Assembly (NCBI RefSeq): GCF_025370255.1
Contig: NZ_JAMTCD010000002.1
Location: 248,001-312,000, forward strand
DNA length: 64,000 bases
Reading direction: 5' to 3'
Origin: Shewanella holmiensis
GTDB taxonomy: Bacteria; Pseudomonadota; Gammaproteobacteria; Enterobacterales; Shewanellaceae
Part shown: in pieces, positions 31,262-41,304 of the stretch
Layout: each line of letters begins with the position of its first letter
How positions within the stretch are numbered: the first letter of the stretch is position 1
The notes under the pieces: model-generated
What the model was told of the DNA's origin: nothing
Database searches by the model: none
Seen by the model: the letters and a program-made list of their open reading frames with translations, nothing else
Program-made: the position numbers and the translations under genes

Positions 31262-31337
31262 ATGATCGCTCGCCGCTAAACGGACGTACCCTTAATGGAC
31301 AAAAGACATTAAATGGCGTACATAAACAAGGACAAGT

Positions 31338-32054
31338 ATGAGCATTATTGTTGCACTGAAAAATATCAACAAAGGCTTTAAAGATGGCAGTACATTTCAT
31401 CAAGTGCTTGATGATGTCAGCTTAAGCTTGCATCAGGGACAGACTGTCGCCTTAACCGGCCCAAGTGGCAGCGGTAAAAGCACTTTGTTAAATATCATTG
31501 CCGGTTTTGAACACTTAGACTCTGGTCAGCTATTACTGCCATCAGCCACAAATACCCTCGCTTCAATCCACTTAGATGACACCTCGCCATGGCAAGATCA
31601 ACACTGGAGCCGATTTAGGCGTCAGTCACTCGGCGTCGTATTTCAACAATTTAATTTACTCACGCCTTTGAATGTCAAAGATAACATCAGTTTTTCTTTG
31701 TCATTAAATCAGCAAGCATGGAGCCCATGGTGTGATGATTTATGTGAGCAATTAGGCATAGTTGAGCTGTTATCTCGTCCTGTAGAAACTTTATCAGGTG
31801 GTCAGCAACAACGCGTTGCCATTGCTAGAGCCCTCGCCCACAAGCCGCAATTACTGTTAGCAGATGAACCTACAGGTAATTTAGATGAGCAAGCAGGGAT
31901 GCAGGTAATGGCACTGTTAACGGATTTAGCCAAACAATCCAATACGTGTATTCTAATGGTTACCCACAGTGATCAATGCGCCGCCTTTATGCAAACTCGC
32001 TGGCATCTGCAACAAGGGCATATTATTGAAACCCATGTTCATGCATCGGCGTAA
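31338..32054 (+). CDS. ABC transporter ATPase (LolD/MacB-like, AttE type)
   Basis: A 238-residue ATP-binding subunit. Walker A GPSGSGKST is at 41-49, the Q-loop in VVFQQFNLL, signature LSGGQQQRVAIARAL and Walker B LLLADEPTGNLDE. Such ATPases work with FtsX-like permeases to export or extract substances rather than import. It is six bases upstream of the permease gene. A short gap after the GDPD gene leaves an own promoter possible. Confidence 0.92.
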   Translation: MSIIVALKNINKGFKDGSTFHQVLDDVSLSLHQGQTVALTGPSGSGKSTLLNIIAGFEHLDSGQLLLPSATNTLASIHLDDTSPWQDQHWSRFRRQSLGVVFQQFNLLTPLNVKDNISFSLSLNQQAWSPWCDDLCEQLGIVELLSRPVETLSGGQQQRVAIARALAHKPQLLLADEPTGNLDEQAGMQVMALLTDLAKQSNTCILMVTHSDQCAAFMQTRWHLQQGHIIETHVHASA

Positions 32055-32060
32055 TTACCT

Positions 32061-34655
32061 ATGACACTTTCATTGCCACTTATATATCGCAGCTTAGGGG
32101 TTTTCAGTCGTCATTACCTTAAGGCGCCTATTCAAGCCAGTGCCATTTTATTGGGCATCATTCTCGCCGTCACCCTGTTAATAGGCGTCAAAGCCACCAA
32201 TGAAAATGCTAAACAAAGCTACGGCAATGCCACCGAATTACTTAGCCAGCGTGCGAGCTTTTACCTCAGTAATAACGATCAAACCAGTATTGATGAAGGT
32301 GTTTATTTCGCCCTACGCCGTGCAGGTATTCCGGCATTAGCCGTCATAGAAGGTATCGTGAGTGATCCCCAAGGACGTTCATGGAAAGTCACAGGCAGCG
32401 ATATTATGGCTGCGGTATCAATTAAGCCAACATCTCCCCCCCAAACAGCTTCTCCAACGTCGCCCCCCCCATCAAAATCAATACCACTGGAGCGCTTGTT
32501 AAACGGCCATGCTGCGGTGATGATGTCAGCTAGTGTGGTTGATAGAGTGAATGCATTGGCCAAAGGGCCATTAGTACTAAATGATATTCCGCTTGAGCTG
32601 ATTGCAGTAGAAGAAAGCCTTGGCTTAGGTAATAACATGTTAGCGGATATCTCATTTGCTCAGCAGTTATTGCAAATGCCTGATCAGTTAAGTTATATCG
32701 CGGTATTTTTTCCCAAAAAAACCGACGTCGTCGATATCGAGGCGCAAACAAACATCATCATTAATGCGCTCGAAGATGCCAAACTGGATAGCCGCCAAAT
32801 CAGCATAAATCGTCAAGATGATGGTGAGTCGCTCAGCGCACTGACCAATAGTTTTCATCTGAATTTAGATGCAATGAGTATGCTCGCCTTTGTTGTGGGA
32901 TTATTCATTGCCTATAACGGGGTGCGCTACAGTTTGATGAAGAGACAAAAGTTGTTCATTCAACTGCTCCAGATGGGAATAGGCCGCCATAATTTACTTT
33001 GTGCACTTGTGGTTGAAATCGTCTTGCTGGTTGTTATTGGCAGCATTGTCGGCTTTATTATGGGACTGCAACTCTCACAATGGTTACAACCCATGGTTGC
33101 GATGACATTAGCACAAATATACGGTGCTAAACTCTTACCCGGTTTGTGGCAATGGCAGTGGTTTGCTCAGGGGTTGGGGCTAACTTTATTCGCCTCATTA
33201 GCCGCGTGTTGGCCATTACTATTGCAATTATCACGGGTTCCGCTGGCTCAGGGAGGACAACGTCAGGCTCAGTTAATGCCGTTTGAAAAACTATTCAAAC
33301 GCCAAGCGTTTGCGGCCTGCCTAATATTAGCGACAACTGCACTACTGTTTAGTATTACCACCCAATATAAACTCAGTTTACTTTTACTAGGGTTAGTGAC
33401 AATTGCCATTCCATTACTTTTACCAATGACTATCAATGTCTGTGTAAAACTAATATTACCTTTTATGCCAAAAGGAATTTGGCATTACGTGGTTGCTGAA
33501 ACAAAAGAGATTATCGCCCCGCTTTCTTTAGCCATGATGGCAATATTGTTAGCATTATGTGCCAACATCTCCATGAACACCTTAGTGGGCAGCTTTGAAG
33601 TCACCCTAAAACAGTGGTTAGATGCTAGGCTTCATGCTGATTTATATATCAAGCCTAATCCCAATGCTATCCCTGAAATTAATGCATGGCTGCAAGCCGA
33701 ACCTAAGGTCAGTGCGATATATCAACAATGGAGCACCAAAGCCAAGCTTGAAGTTAAGACTCAATCATCGGTGCCTATTAACTTAGTCAGCAGAGATATT
33801 TACTCTATCAAACACACCACAGCATTTAAGTCCCCCAGCACAAGGTCTGCATTATTCTGGCAACAATTCCAACAGGGGCAAACGGTACTGATCAGCGAGC
33901 CTTTATCAATAAAATACCAACTCAATGTGGGCGATAGAATTAAAATAGACAAACTACATAACCAGTCTTCTAAAACATCTGCAGCTATACAGACTCAAGC
34001 AACACCCGAATTCATCATTAGTGGGATCTATTTCGATTACGGTAACCCCGTTGGTGAAGTCATCATTGCTCCGAGTGTTTGGCAACAACATGCATTGCCA
34101 CTCCAGCCCATCAGTTTAGCGGTTAATTACCAGGGTAACATTGAAGCACTACAGCAAGAATTGATCACCCAACAAGGGTTATCATCTGCTCACATGTATA
34201 GCCAACAAAGCATTAAAGATGAAGCCATTAAAATGTTCACCAAAACCTTTTCGATAACCGTCGTACTGAATAGCTTAACCTTAATGGTCGCAACCATTGG
34301 CTTGTTTAGTGCTTGTATTATGCTGACTCAAGCAAGGCTAGCACCTTTAGCAAGGTTGTATGCGTTAGGGGTGAGTAGAACACAACTCAGAGTGATGGTG
34401 ACCTCTCAGATGATGTTAATTGTATTATTTACCTGCTTGCTTGCACTGCCCATGGGAGCAATATTAGGTTATTTACTTATTAACAAAGTTACCTTACAAG
34501 CCTTTGGCTGGACCATTGCCATGCTATGGGACTGGCCTGCATATGGACGCGTTGTCGTAATCGCAATGATAAGTTGTCTGGTTGCTGTGGCGTTACCTTT
34601 ATATTGGCAAACACGTAAGCCACTCATAAGTAGCCTGCAACAGGAGTCATTATAA
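32061..34655 (+). CDS. ABC transporter permease, FtsX-like
   Basis: An 864-residue permease with two FtsX-like units (about 10-460 and 490-860), each with a large extracytoplasmic part and membrane helices near 25-45, 270-400, 420-490 and 735-860. A Pro/Ser/Thr-rich stretch (about 123-146, SPPQTASPTSPPPSK) interrupts the first extracytoplasmic domain and is encoded by C7 and C8 tracts. With the ATPase before and the lipoprotein after, it resembles the AttEFGH-type exporters, with AttF and AttG fused in one chain; this mapping is an inference. Confidence 0.85.
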   Translation: MTLSLPLIYRSLGVFSRHYLKAPIQASAILLGIILAVTLLIGVKATNENAKQSYGNATELLSQRASFYLSNNDQTSIDEGVYFALRRAGIPALAVIEGIVSDPQGRSWKVTGSDIMAAVSIKPTSPPQTASPTSPPPSKSIPLERLLNGHAAVMMSASVVDRVNALAKGPLVLNDIPLELIAVEESLGLGNNMLADISFAQQLLQMPDQLSYIAVFFPKKTDVVDIEAQTNIIINALEDAKLDSRQISINRQDDGESLSALTNSFHLNLDAMSMLAFVVGLFIAYNGVRYSLMKRQKLFIQLLQMGIGRHNLLCALVVEIVLLVVIGSIVGFIMGLQLSQWLQPMVAMTLAQIYGAKLLPGLWQWQWFAQGLGLTLFASLAACWPLLLQLSRVPLAQGGQRQAQLMPFEKLFKRQAFAACLILATTALLFSITTQYKLSLLLLGLVTIAIPLLLPMTINVCVKLILPFMPKGIWHYVVAETKEIIAPLSLAMMAILLALCANISMNTLVGSFEVTLKQWLDARLHADLYIKPNPNAIPEINAWLQAEPKVSAIYQQWSTKAKLEVKTQSSVPINLVSRDIYSIKHTTAFKSPSTRSALFWQQFQQGQTVLISEPLSIKYQLNVGDRIKIDKLHNQSSKTSAAIQTQATPEFIISGIYFDYGNPVGEVIIAPSVWQQHALPLQPISLAVNYQGNIEALQQELITQQGLSSAHMYSQQSIKDEAIKMFTKTFSITVVLNSLTLMVATIGLFSACIMLTQARLAPLARLYALGVSRTQLRVMVTSQMMLIVLFTCLLALPMGAILGYLLINKVTLQAFGWTIAMLWDWPAYGRVVVIAMISCLVAVALPLYWQTRKPLISSLQQESL

Positions 34656-35809
34656 TGAACCGCTTACGCACGATATTACTTTGTGGTTTGACGCTGCTTG
34701 GTTTGATGCTATGCACGAGTGGTTGCCAACCTAATGCGCAAAAAAATGACCATAATGATAAGCAAAATTCTGGCATTTCGATGGGTAAGTTATTAGCCGC
34801 AGATGATGCTTTATTACAATACCATCAAGTGAGTAGAGATAATCGCATTGAGTTTCCTAAAGATCATTTACCCCACGAAGGATACCGGATCGAATGGTGG
34901 TATATCACTGCCAATCTAACCACTTCAGAAGGTGAGCAAGTCGGTATTCAATGGACTCAATTTCGCAGCGCATTAAGTCCTCCAGACACACAAGAATCGA
35001 GCCCAAAATCGGCATGGGCGACTAATCAGATGTTTATGGCGCACGCCGCGCTTACAACCCAAACGAAACATTATAGCGCGGAAAAGTTTTCCCGTAGTCA
35101 CCCTGAGTTTGCCCATGTCAGTGCCGTTCCCTTTTCAATTTACCTAGAAAATTGGCGCTGGCAAAGTGAAACTCAACACCCCTTCCCGGCCACCTTGAGT
35201 GTTGAAGAGCCTGAATTTGCATATCAACTCGAACTCAACAGCACGGCGCAATGGCAGTTGCAAGGCGATCAAGGATTCAGCGTAAAAAGTGCTGATGCAC
35301 AAGTCGCCTCGCATTATTACAGCCAGCCTTATATTGAAGTCACGGGCACCATCACCCGTGAAGGTAAGACAGTGTCTGTATCAGGGGATGCCTGGCTAGA
35401 TAGGGAGTGGAGTTCACAGTTATTAACCCAAAGCCAACAAGGATGGGATTGGTTTTCTATCCGCCTCAATGCACAACAAACGTTAATGATGTTCAGGTTA
35501 AGAGGCCAACATCCACAAGATAGCTTTTATAGTGCCAGACTGATGTTCGCTGACGGCACTGGCCGCAATATTAACAGCGCGACTCACCCCGATGATATCG
35601 TCATGCAGCCAATATCGTGGCATACCCAAAATAACACTCGCTACCCAACAGCCTGGAAAATCGACATTCACAGTGAAAACATTCATATTGCCACCCAAGC
35701 CTTAAACCCTAGTAGCGAGATGTCACTATCCACCACTTACTGGGAGGGGCCGATAAAAATCAGCGGCTCACATTCGGGCAAAGGGTATATGGAGCTAACT
35801 GGGTATTAA
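34655..35809 (+). CDS. AttH/CrtC-like lipoprotein of an ABC exporter
   Basis: A 384-residue lipoprotein: signal peptide to Cys24 (lipobox TSGC), then two lipocalin-like beta domains. FPKDHLPHEGYRIEWWYITAN and the later DREWSSQ are characteristic of the AttH family, related to carotenoid 1,2-hydratase CrtC. AttH is thought to be the extracytoplasmic component of an export system; the cargo is unknown. The ATG overlaps the permease stop (TAATG), so the three genes form one coupled unit. Confidence 0.85.
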   Translation: MNRLRTILLCGLTLLGLMLCTSGCQPNAQKNDHNDKQNSGISMGKLLAADDALLQYHQVSRDNRIEFPKDHLPHEGYRIEWWYITANLTTSEGEQVGIQWTQFRSALSPPDTQESSPKSAWATNQMFMAHAALTTQTKHYSAEKFSRSHPEFAHVSAVPFSIYLENWRWQSETQHPFPATLSVEEPEFAYQLELNSTAQWQLQGDQGFSVKSADAQVASHYYSQPYIEVTGTITREGKTVSVSGDAWLDREWSSQLLTQSQQGWDWFSIRLNAQQTLMMFRLRGQHPQDSFYSARLMFADGTGRNINSATHPDDIVMQPISWHTQNNTRYPTAWKIDIHSENIHIATQALNPSSEMSLSTTYWEGPIKISGSHSGKGYMELTGY

Positions 35810-35956
35810 TCACGACCAATAACACTCCTTTATGAGTATGCTAACTATTTAGCTAGGACTCTATAAAAGCGTTATCTAAATCAGCATTTTCATTAGTAAT
35901 AAAATGGGATCTACCTCACGCTAAAAAATGTGACATCGAGCAACTATTAATCAGTA

Positions 35957-35972
35957 TACCCATTCAGGGGTA
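35957..35972. promoter_or_regulatory. NarP/NarL 7-2-7 binding site upstream of napA
   Basis: TACCCAT-TC-AGGGGTA fits the inverted heptamer consensus TACYYMT-NN-AKRRGTA at every position. A further near-heptamer TACCCTT follows at 35973-35979. NarP-type regulators bind only the 7-2-7 arrangement, and Shewanella uses a NarQ-NarP pair. The site is 97 bases before the napA start. Confidence 0.75.
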
Positions 35973-36068
35973 TACCCTTACAAATTATCAGGTTTACACT
36001 CAATAACATAACAAACATGAATTACATGTGTATTTGTGAGTTTAAATCAATAAAGAGTGAGGGACACC

Positions 36069-38552
36069 ATGAGCATAAGCCGTCGCGAGTTTCTAAAGGC
36101 CAACGCAGCTGCAGCAGCAGCCTCTGCCGTTGGCTTAGCAATACCTATTAGTGTCGTGAACGCTGCCGAAGGTAGCAATGACGTCAAATGGGACAAAGCC
36201 CCGTGTCGTTTTTGCGGCGTGGGTTGTAGCGTTTTAGTGGGAACCAAAGGCGGCAAAGTTGTTGCTACCCAGGGTGACCCAGAAAGCCCAGTCAACAAAG
36301 GCCTTAACTGTGTTAAAGGCTACTTCCTATCAAAAATCATGTATGGCAAAGACCGCCTAACATCTCCTTTATTGCGCATGAAAGATGGCAAATACCACAA
36401 AGAAGGTGAATTCACTCCTGTAAGCTGGGATGTTGCACTTGATACTATGGCCGACAAATGGAAAGCCAGTATTGCCAAAAAAGGCCCAACCTCTGTAGGT
36501 ATGTTTGGTTCTGGACAATGGACAATTTGGGAAGGCTACGCTGCAGCTAAACTGCATAAAGCCGGCTTTTTAACTAACAACCTAGATCCAAATGCTCGCC
36601 ACTGTATGGCATCTGCGGTAGGCGGTTTTATGCGTACCTTTGGTATTGATGAACCAATGGGATGTTATGACGACTTAGAAGCGGCTGATCATTTCGTGCT
36701 TTGGGGCGCGAACATGGCTGAGATGCACCCTATTTTATGGGCACGTCTTACTGACCGTCGTTTAAGCCATAAAGATGCTCGCGTTCATGTGTTATCAACC
36801 TTTGAAAACCGCAGCTTTGATCTTGCTGATAACCCAATGATTTTCAAACCACAAACGGACTTAGTCTTACTTAACTATATTGCTAACTACATTATTCAAA
36901 ATAATGCTGTAAACAAAGACTTCGTTACCAAGCACACCAAATTTGCCCTTGGTGTCACCGACATTGGTTATGGTTTACGTCCTGAGCATCCGCTACAGAA
37001 AAAAGCTAAAAACCCTGACAACGGTGGAGCAACCCCAATTAGCTTCGAGGAATATGCTAAATTTGTTAGCACTTACACCGCTGAGTACGCATCTAAAATG
37101 AGTGGTGTACCGGTTGAAAGCCTTGAAACTATGGCCAAAGCTTATGCCGATCCTAACATCAAAGTGATGAGCTTGTGGACCATGGGTATTAACCAGCACA
37201 CCCGTGGAGTGTGGGCTAATAACATGCTTTACAACATCCACTTGTTAACCGGTAAAATTGCCACACCAGGGAACAGTCCGTTTTCATTAACAGGTCAACC
37301 TTCAGCTTGTGGTACTGCACGTGAAGTCGGAACATTTGCCCATCGTCTACCTGCTGACATGGTGGTAAATAACGATAAGCACCGTGAAATTACCGAAAAA
37401 CTATGGCAACTTCCTGCAGGCGCTATTCCGCCAAAACCAGGTTACCATGCCGTACTTCAAAGCCGTATGCTTAAAGATGGTAAGCTCAATTGTTACTGGA
37501 CTATGTGTACTAACAATATGCAAGCTGGCCCTAACATCAATGATGAAATTTACCCAGGGTTCCGTAACCCTGAAAACTTTATTGTTGTATCAGACCCATA
37601 CCCAACCGTAACCGCAACCGCCGCCGACCTTATCCTCCCAACAGCAATGTGGGTAGAAAAAGAAGGTGCTTACGGTAACGCCGAACGCCGTACCCATATG
37701 TGGCATCAACAAGTGCCTACACCTGAAGGCGCAAAATCTGATCTATGGCAATTAGTTGAGTTCTCAAAACGCTTTAAAGTATCTGAAGTTTGGCCAGCTG
37801 AACTTATCGCTAAAAAGCCTGAGTATGCAGATAAAACCTTATACGACATTCTGTTTGCAAATGGTGTTGTGAATAAGTTCCCTGCATCTGAATGTAAAGG
37901 CGCCTATAACGACGAGAGCAAAGACTTCGGCTTCTATCTGCAAAAAGGTCTGTTTGAAGAATATGCGCAGTTTGGCCGTGGCCATGCGCACGATTTGGAT
38001 ACCTTTGACAACTACCATGAAAACCGTGGTAAACGTTGGCCTGTTGTTGACGGTAAAGAAACACTACGTCGCTTTGTTGAAGGCAGCGATCCCTACGTTA
38101 AGGCTGGCGAAGGGTTTAACTTCTATGGCAAGCCAGACGGTAAAGCTGTCATTTTTGCACTGCCATATGAGCCTGCAGCAGAAGAGCCTAACAGCGAATA
38201 TGATTTATGGATGTCAACGGGTCGTGTTCTTGAACACTGGCACACTGCATCGATGACCGCCCGTGTACCTGAGCTACACAAAGCTTATCCTGATGCACAA
38301 ATCTTTATGCATCCTGAAGATGCTAAAGCGCGCGGCGTCAATCGTGGTGATGAAGTCATTGTGGCCTCACCACGCGGTGAAATCAAAACACGCGTTGAAA
38401 CCAAAGGCCGTAACAAGCCACCTAGAGGTGTGGTGTTCATGCCATTCTTCGATGCTAGACAGCTTGTAAACAAACTATTGTTAGATGCAACTGACCCGTT
38501 ATCGAAAGAGACTGACTTCAAAAAATGCCCTGTTAAGGTCATGAAAGCATAA
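36069..38552 (+). CDS. napA: Periplasmic nitrate reductase catalytic subunit NapA
   Basis: An 827-residue molybdenum enzyme reducing nitrate to nitrite in the periplasm. It has a twin-arginine signal ([10 protein letters not shown], 4-13), the 4Fe-4S site Cys46-X2-Cys49-X3-Cys53-X27-Cys81 and the molybdenum ligand Cys in [10 protein letters not shown]. The chosen ATG 36069 follows GAGGGACACC; a GTG 36057 would only prepend four residues. The next gene is napB; no napC, napD, napE, napG or napH is present here. In Shewanella electrons can come from CymA instead of NapC. A NarP site lies upstream. Confidence 0.96.
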   Translation: MSISRREFLKANAAAAAASAVGLAIPISVVNAAEGSNDVKWDKAPCRFCGVGCSVLVGTKGGKVVATQGDPESPVNKGLNCVKGYFLSKIMYGKDRLTSPLLRMKDGKYHKEGEFTPVSWDVALDTMADKWKASIAKKGPTSVGMFGSGQWTIWEGYAAAKLHKAGFLTNNLDPNARHCMASAVGGFMRTFGIDEPMGCYDDLEAADHFVLWGANMAEMHPILWARLTDRRLSHKDARVHVLSTFENRSFDLADNPMIFKPQTDLVLLNYIANYIIQNNAVNKDFVTKHTKFALGVTDIGYGLRPEHPLQKKAKNPDNGGATPISFEEYAKFVSTYTAEYASKMSGVPVESLETMAKAYADPNIKVMSLWTMGINQHTRGVWANNMLYNIHLLTGKIATPGNSPFSLTGQPSACGTAREVGTFAHRLPADMVVNNDKHREITEKLWQLPAGAIPPKPGYHAVLQSRMLKDGKLNCYWTMCTNNMQAGPNINDEIYPGFRNPENFIVVSDPYPTVTATAADLILPTAMWVEKEGAYGNAERRTHMWHQQVPTPEGAKSDLWQLVEFSKRFKVSEVWPAELIAKKPEYADKTLYDILFANGVVNKFPASECKGAYNDESKDFGFYLQKGLFEEYAQFGRGHAHDLDTFDNYHENRGKRWPVVDGKETLRRFVEGSDPYVKAGEGFNFYGKPDGKAVIFALPYEPAAEEPNSEYDLWMSTGRVLEHWHTASMTARVPELHKAYPDAQIFMHPEDAKARGVNRGDEVIVASPRGEIKTRVETKGRNKPPRGVVFMPFFDARQLVNKLLLDATDPLSKETDFKKCPVKVMKA

Positions 38553-38573
38553 GTCAGGTACACCATTAAAGAT

Positions 38574-38620
38574 GTGGTGAGTTTAGGCTAATTAGCGTGA
38601 CTTGATTAGCCGCTCACCAC
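38574..38620 (+). repeat. Long imperfect hairpin between napA and napB
   Basis: GTGGTGAG (38574-38581) pairs with CTCACCAC (38613-38620), and inside it GGCTAAT (38586-38592) pairs with ATTAGCC (38605-38611). No U-tract follows, so it is not a usual terminator. It may stabilise the napA mRNA end or reduce flow into napB. Confidence 0.6.
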
Positions 38621-38664
38621 GACAAGAATTTGAAACATTCATCTAGGATGTTACGGAGTAAAAC

Positions 38665-39078
38665 ATGAAAATATTATTGAGTGTGGCGACATTAGTCCTT
38701 GGTTTAACCGCCTTTGGTGGACAAGCTGAAACCGCGTCTGTAGAGGTTAAATCATTACGCCAGGCTGAAGTCAGTACAACATTATCTGCTGATGCTGTGC
38801 CGACTTACCCAAGTAAAGGCAAAGCGATTGAACGTACCTTTATCCATCAGCCACCATTGATCCCGCATAAAGACAGCTATTCTATTACCACCAAAAAGAA
38901 TGGGTGCCTAACCTGTCATAGCACAGAAAAAGCGACCAAGATGAAAGCCACTGCGGTTGATAAATCTCATCTTGAGGCTGATGGAAAATTTAACAATGAA
39001 TACTACTTCTGTGTTCAGTGTCATGTCGCACAAGCTGACAATAAAGACGCTATCGTGGGCAACAACCACAGCAAATAA
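38665..39078 (+). CDS. napB: Periplasmic nitrate reductase diheme cytochrome NapB
   Basis: A 137-residue electron-transfer subunit of NapAB. A signal peptide (about 1-21) is followed by two heme c motifs, CLTCH and CVQCH, and the axial-ligand segments HQPPLIPH and NNHSK. Length and order are those of NapB. It is 112 bases downstream of napA, with ACGGAGTAAAAC as ribosome site. Confidence 0.96.
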   Translation: MKILLSVATLVLGLTAFGGQAETASVEVKSLRQAEVSTTLSADAVPTYPSKGKAIERTFIHQPPLIPHKDSYSITTKKNGCLTCHSTEKATKMKATAVDKSHLEADGKFNNEYYFCVQCHVAQADNKDAIVGNNHSK

Positions 39079-39093
39079 GCTTGATGAATAACT

Positions 39094-39127
39094 AAAAAAT
39101 GCCACTTCATTTGAAGTGGCATTTTTA
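39094..39127. terminator. Bidirectional terminator between napB and the sulfatase gene
   Basis: AAATGCCACTTCA and TGAAGTGGCATTT form a perfect 13-bp stem with A-tract before and T-tract after, so it can end both the plus-strand napAB transcript and the minus-strand sulfatase transcript. Confidence 0.92.
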
Positions 39128-39162
39128 TTGGTTAAATATCTAATCTTAAATGAGGTTTCTGG

Positions 39163-41127
39163 TTATGGCATCACAACATTAAACCAAAAATTGTAATCAT
39201 CTAACATGGCTAAAAATGAGCTAAATAAAGCTTTATCACCAGCCATTTTAATGTCGCCATTCTTAATCGCATCATCAAAAGACATTTCTTTTAATTGAAT
39301 ACGATTCATGGTTTTCATACTCATGACCAACGCCACATCTGGGTCTTTCACCTGATTTTTACTATGATGTAAAACTGCATTTTCAACGGTCAATGTGAAG
39401 TTTTGCTTCAGATCAGTAAAGTCGATATTAATATCAATATTTTTACCTTCCGCTTTAGCTGGATCAAGCCTAACGGCAAGATAGTCAAACAACATTTCTG
39501 GGGTCATAGCGCGAATAGTATCTGGTGTAGCCGTTTGAGTGCCACCAGCTGAAGGAATGCCGTTGCGTAACTCATAAGCGCCTTGTAAATACACCGAGCG
39601 CCATGGGCCTGACTCAGCTTGATATCCTAACTGCTCAAGGCTATCTGCCAGTAATTCTTTAGCTTCCGTACTATTAACGTTCGCAAACACAGCATGTTTC
39701 ATGACTTCAGCAACCCAACGGTATTCACCTTTGGTAAATGAGTCACGCGCTTTAGCAATCACCGCTTTTTCACCGCCCATATATTCCATATATTTTTTGG
39801 CGACTTGCTCTGGCGGTAAATTATTTAAATTTGCTGGATTACCATCATACCACCCCATATAACGTTGATATACCGCACGGCTGTTATGGCGTAAGGTGCC
39901 GTAATAGCCTCGTGTAGCCCAGTTTTGCTCAAGTTCGGCAGGCAATTTGATCATTTCTGAAATCTCTTCCCCCGTATAACCTTGGTTCATTAACCTTACA
40001 GATTGATCATGGGTAAACTTATAAATATCACGTTGCTTTTTAAAGTAAGGAACAATATTTTTACTTTCCCATAATGGCCAATGATGACTTTGGAACTTGA
40101 CCTCAACCTTATCACCCCAAAGGTTAATAGTTTCATCTAAAAAGCTGGACCAAATTAGCGCATCACGCACCTGAGCACCACGCAGGGTTAAAATATTATG
40201 CATGGTATTGGTAGTATTTTCTGCCATCCATAATGCTTTAAACTGTGGGAACCAAGTATTCATTTCAGCTGGCGCTTCCGTACCGGGCGTCATCTGAAAT
40301 ACCATTTCAACACCATCAACGGTCACTGATTCACCCGTTTTGGTAATTTCTTTGCTCGGCACAAGCAATCCTGCTAAACCAGTAGAAACCGTCATGCCTA
40401 AACCACCGTTAACACCGCCTTTGGCATTTCGAGGTAACAAGGCCCCGTACATATATACAGCACGACGTCCCATGGCATTACCCGCTATCACATTCTCAGA
40501 AACCGCATGCTCTGTAAAATGTTCTGGCGCGATCACTTGCACTTTACCCGAGGCCACATCATCGGCTGTTGCAAGGCCAGTTGCACCGCCGTAGTGATCA
40601 ATATGACTATGGCTATAGACAATGGCAACCACAGGGCGTGGACCGAGTTGTTGATTAATAAAATCCAGAGCCGCTTTAGCTGTTTCAGGTGAGATAAGTG
40701 GATCAAATACGATCCAACCCGTTTTCCCTTTAATAAAGGTAATATTACTTAAATCGAAACTCCGAATCTGATAAATATTTTCACGAACCTCAAATAGACC
40801 ATGCTGCATCACTAATTGAGAATTTCGCCACAAACTTGGATTCACGGTATCAGGGGCGGATTTTTCTTCACTGATGTAGGTCTTGTATTGCTCAAGATCC
40901 CAAACAACATTTCCTTTAGCATCCTTAATAGTAACAACATCAGGCTTGGCAATAAAACCACGTTTGGCATTTTCAAAATCTTGTTTATCACTAAATGGCA
41001 ACGCTTCTAGTACAGCATTATTAGCTTGTTTTGTATGGTCGGTGGCGGGTTTAGGTTGGGTTGCAGCAACAGTATCAAATGAAACTGCAAGTGAAAGCAT
41101 GGCAGCAGAAAGATGTAACAACTTCAT
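39163..41127 (-). CDS. Alkyl/linear primary-alkylsulfatase, metallo-beta-lactamase fold
   Basis: A 654-residue secreted enzyme (signal peptide to about residue 22, VAATQ) of the SdsA1/BDS1 type, which hydrolyse sulfate esters such as dodecyl sulfate. The metallo-beta-lactamase zinc motif is YSHSHIDHYGG; later ligands appear in TPGTEAPAEM and MAENTTNTMHN. A central helical dimerisation part follows and the C-terminal 130 residues resemble the SCP2-like substrate-binding domain. Single gene with its own promoter; no neighbouring genes point to the natural substrate. Confidence 0.92.
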   Translation of the reverse strand: MKLLHLSAAMLSLAVSFDTVAATQPKPATDHTKQANNAVLEALPFSDKQDFENAKRGFIAKPDVVTIKDAKGNVVWDLEQYKTYISEEKSAPDTVNPSLWRNSQLVMQHGLFEVRENIYQIRSFDLSNITFIKGKTGWIVFDPLISPETAKAALDFINQQLGPRPVVAIVYSHSHIDHYGGATGLATADDVASGKVQVIAPEHFTEHAVSENVIAGNAMGRRAVYMYGALLPRNAKGGVNGGLGMTVSTGLAGLLVPSKEITKTGESVTVDGVEMVFQMTPGTEAPAEMNTWFPQFKALWMAENTTNTMHNILTLRGAQVRDALIWSSFLDETINLWGDKVEVKFQSHHWPLWESKNIVPYFKKQRDIYKFTHDQSVRLMNQGYTGEEISEMIKLPAELEQNWATRGYYGTLRHNSRAVYQRYMGWYDGNPANLNNLPPEQVAKKYMEYMGGEKAVIAKARDSFTKGEYRWVAEVMKHAVFANVNSTEAKELLADSLEQLGYQAESGPWRSVYLQGAYELRNGIPSAGGTQTATPDTIRAMTPEMLFDYLAVRLDPAKAEGKNIDINIDFTDLKQNFTLTVENAVLHHSKNQVKDPDVALVMSMKTMNRIQLKEMSFDDAIKNGDIKMAGDKALFSSFLAMLDDYNFWFNVVMP

Positions 41128-41256
41128 GTAAAACTCCTTTTCACAAAAACTTATTGAATCTGATTAAATTTAAACCACTTTACAGTTTAATTCTATTATT
41201 TAATTTTTATCTTGCTTTACAAATGTTCACTACTGCCATTCTTCAAATTTTAAGCA

Positions 41257-41286
41257 TAAAAAAACCGCTGCAAGCAGCGGTTTTTT
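41257..41286 (-). terminator. Intrinsic terminator after the EF-G gene
   Basis: AAACCGCTG/CAGCGGTTT with loop CTTG is followed on the minus strand by TTTTATGC, about 20 bases after the stop. Confidence 0.9.
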
Positions 41287-41304
41287 AAACTGTTAAATTA
41301 AGAA

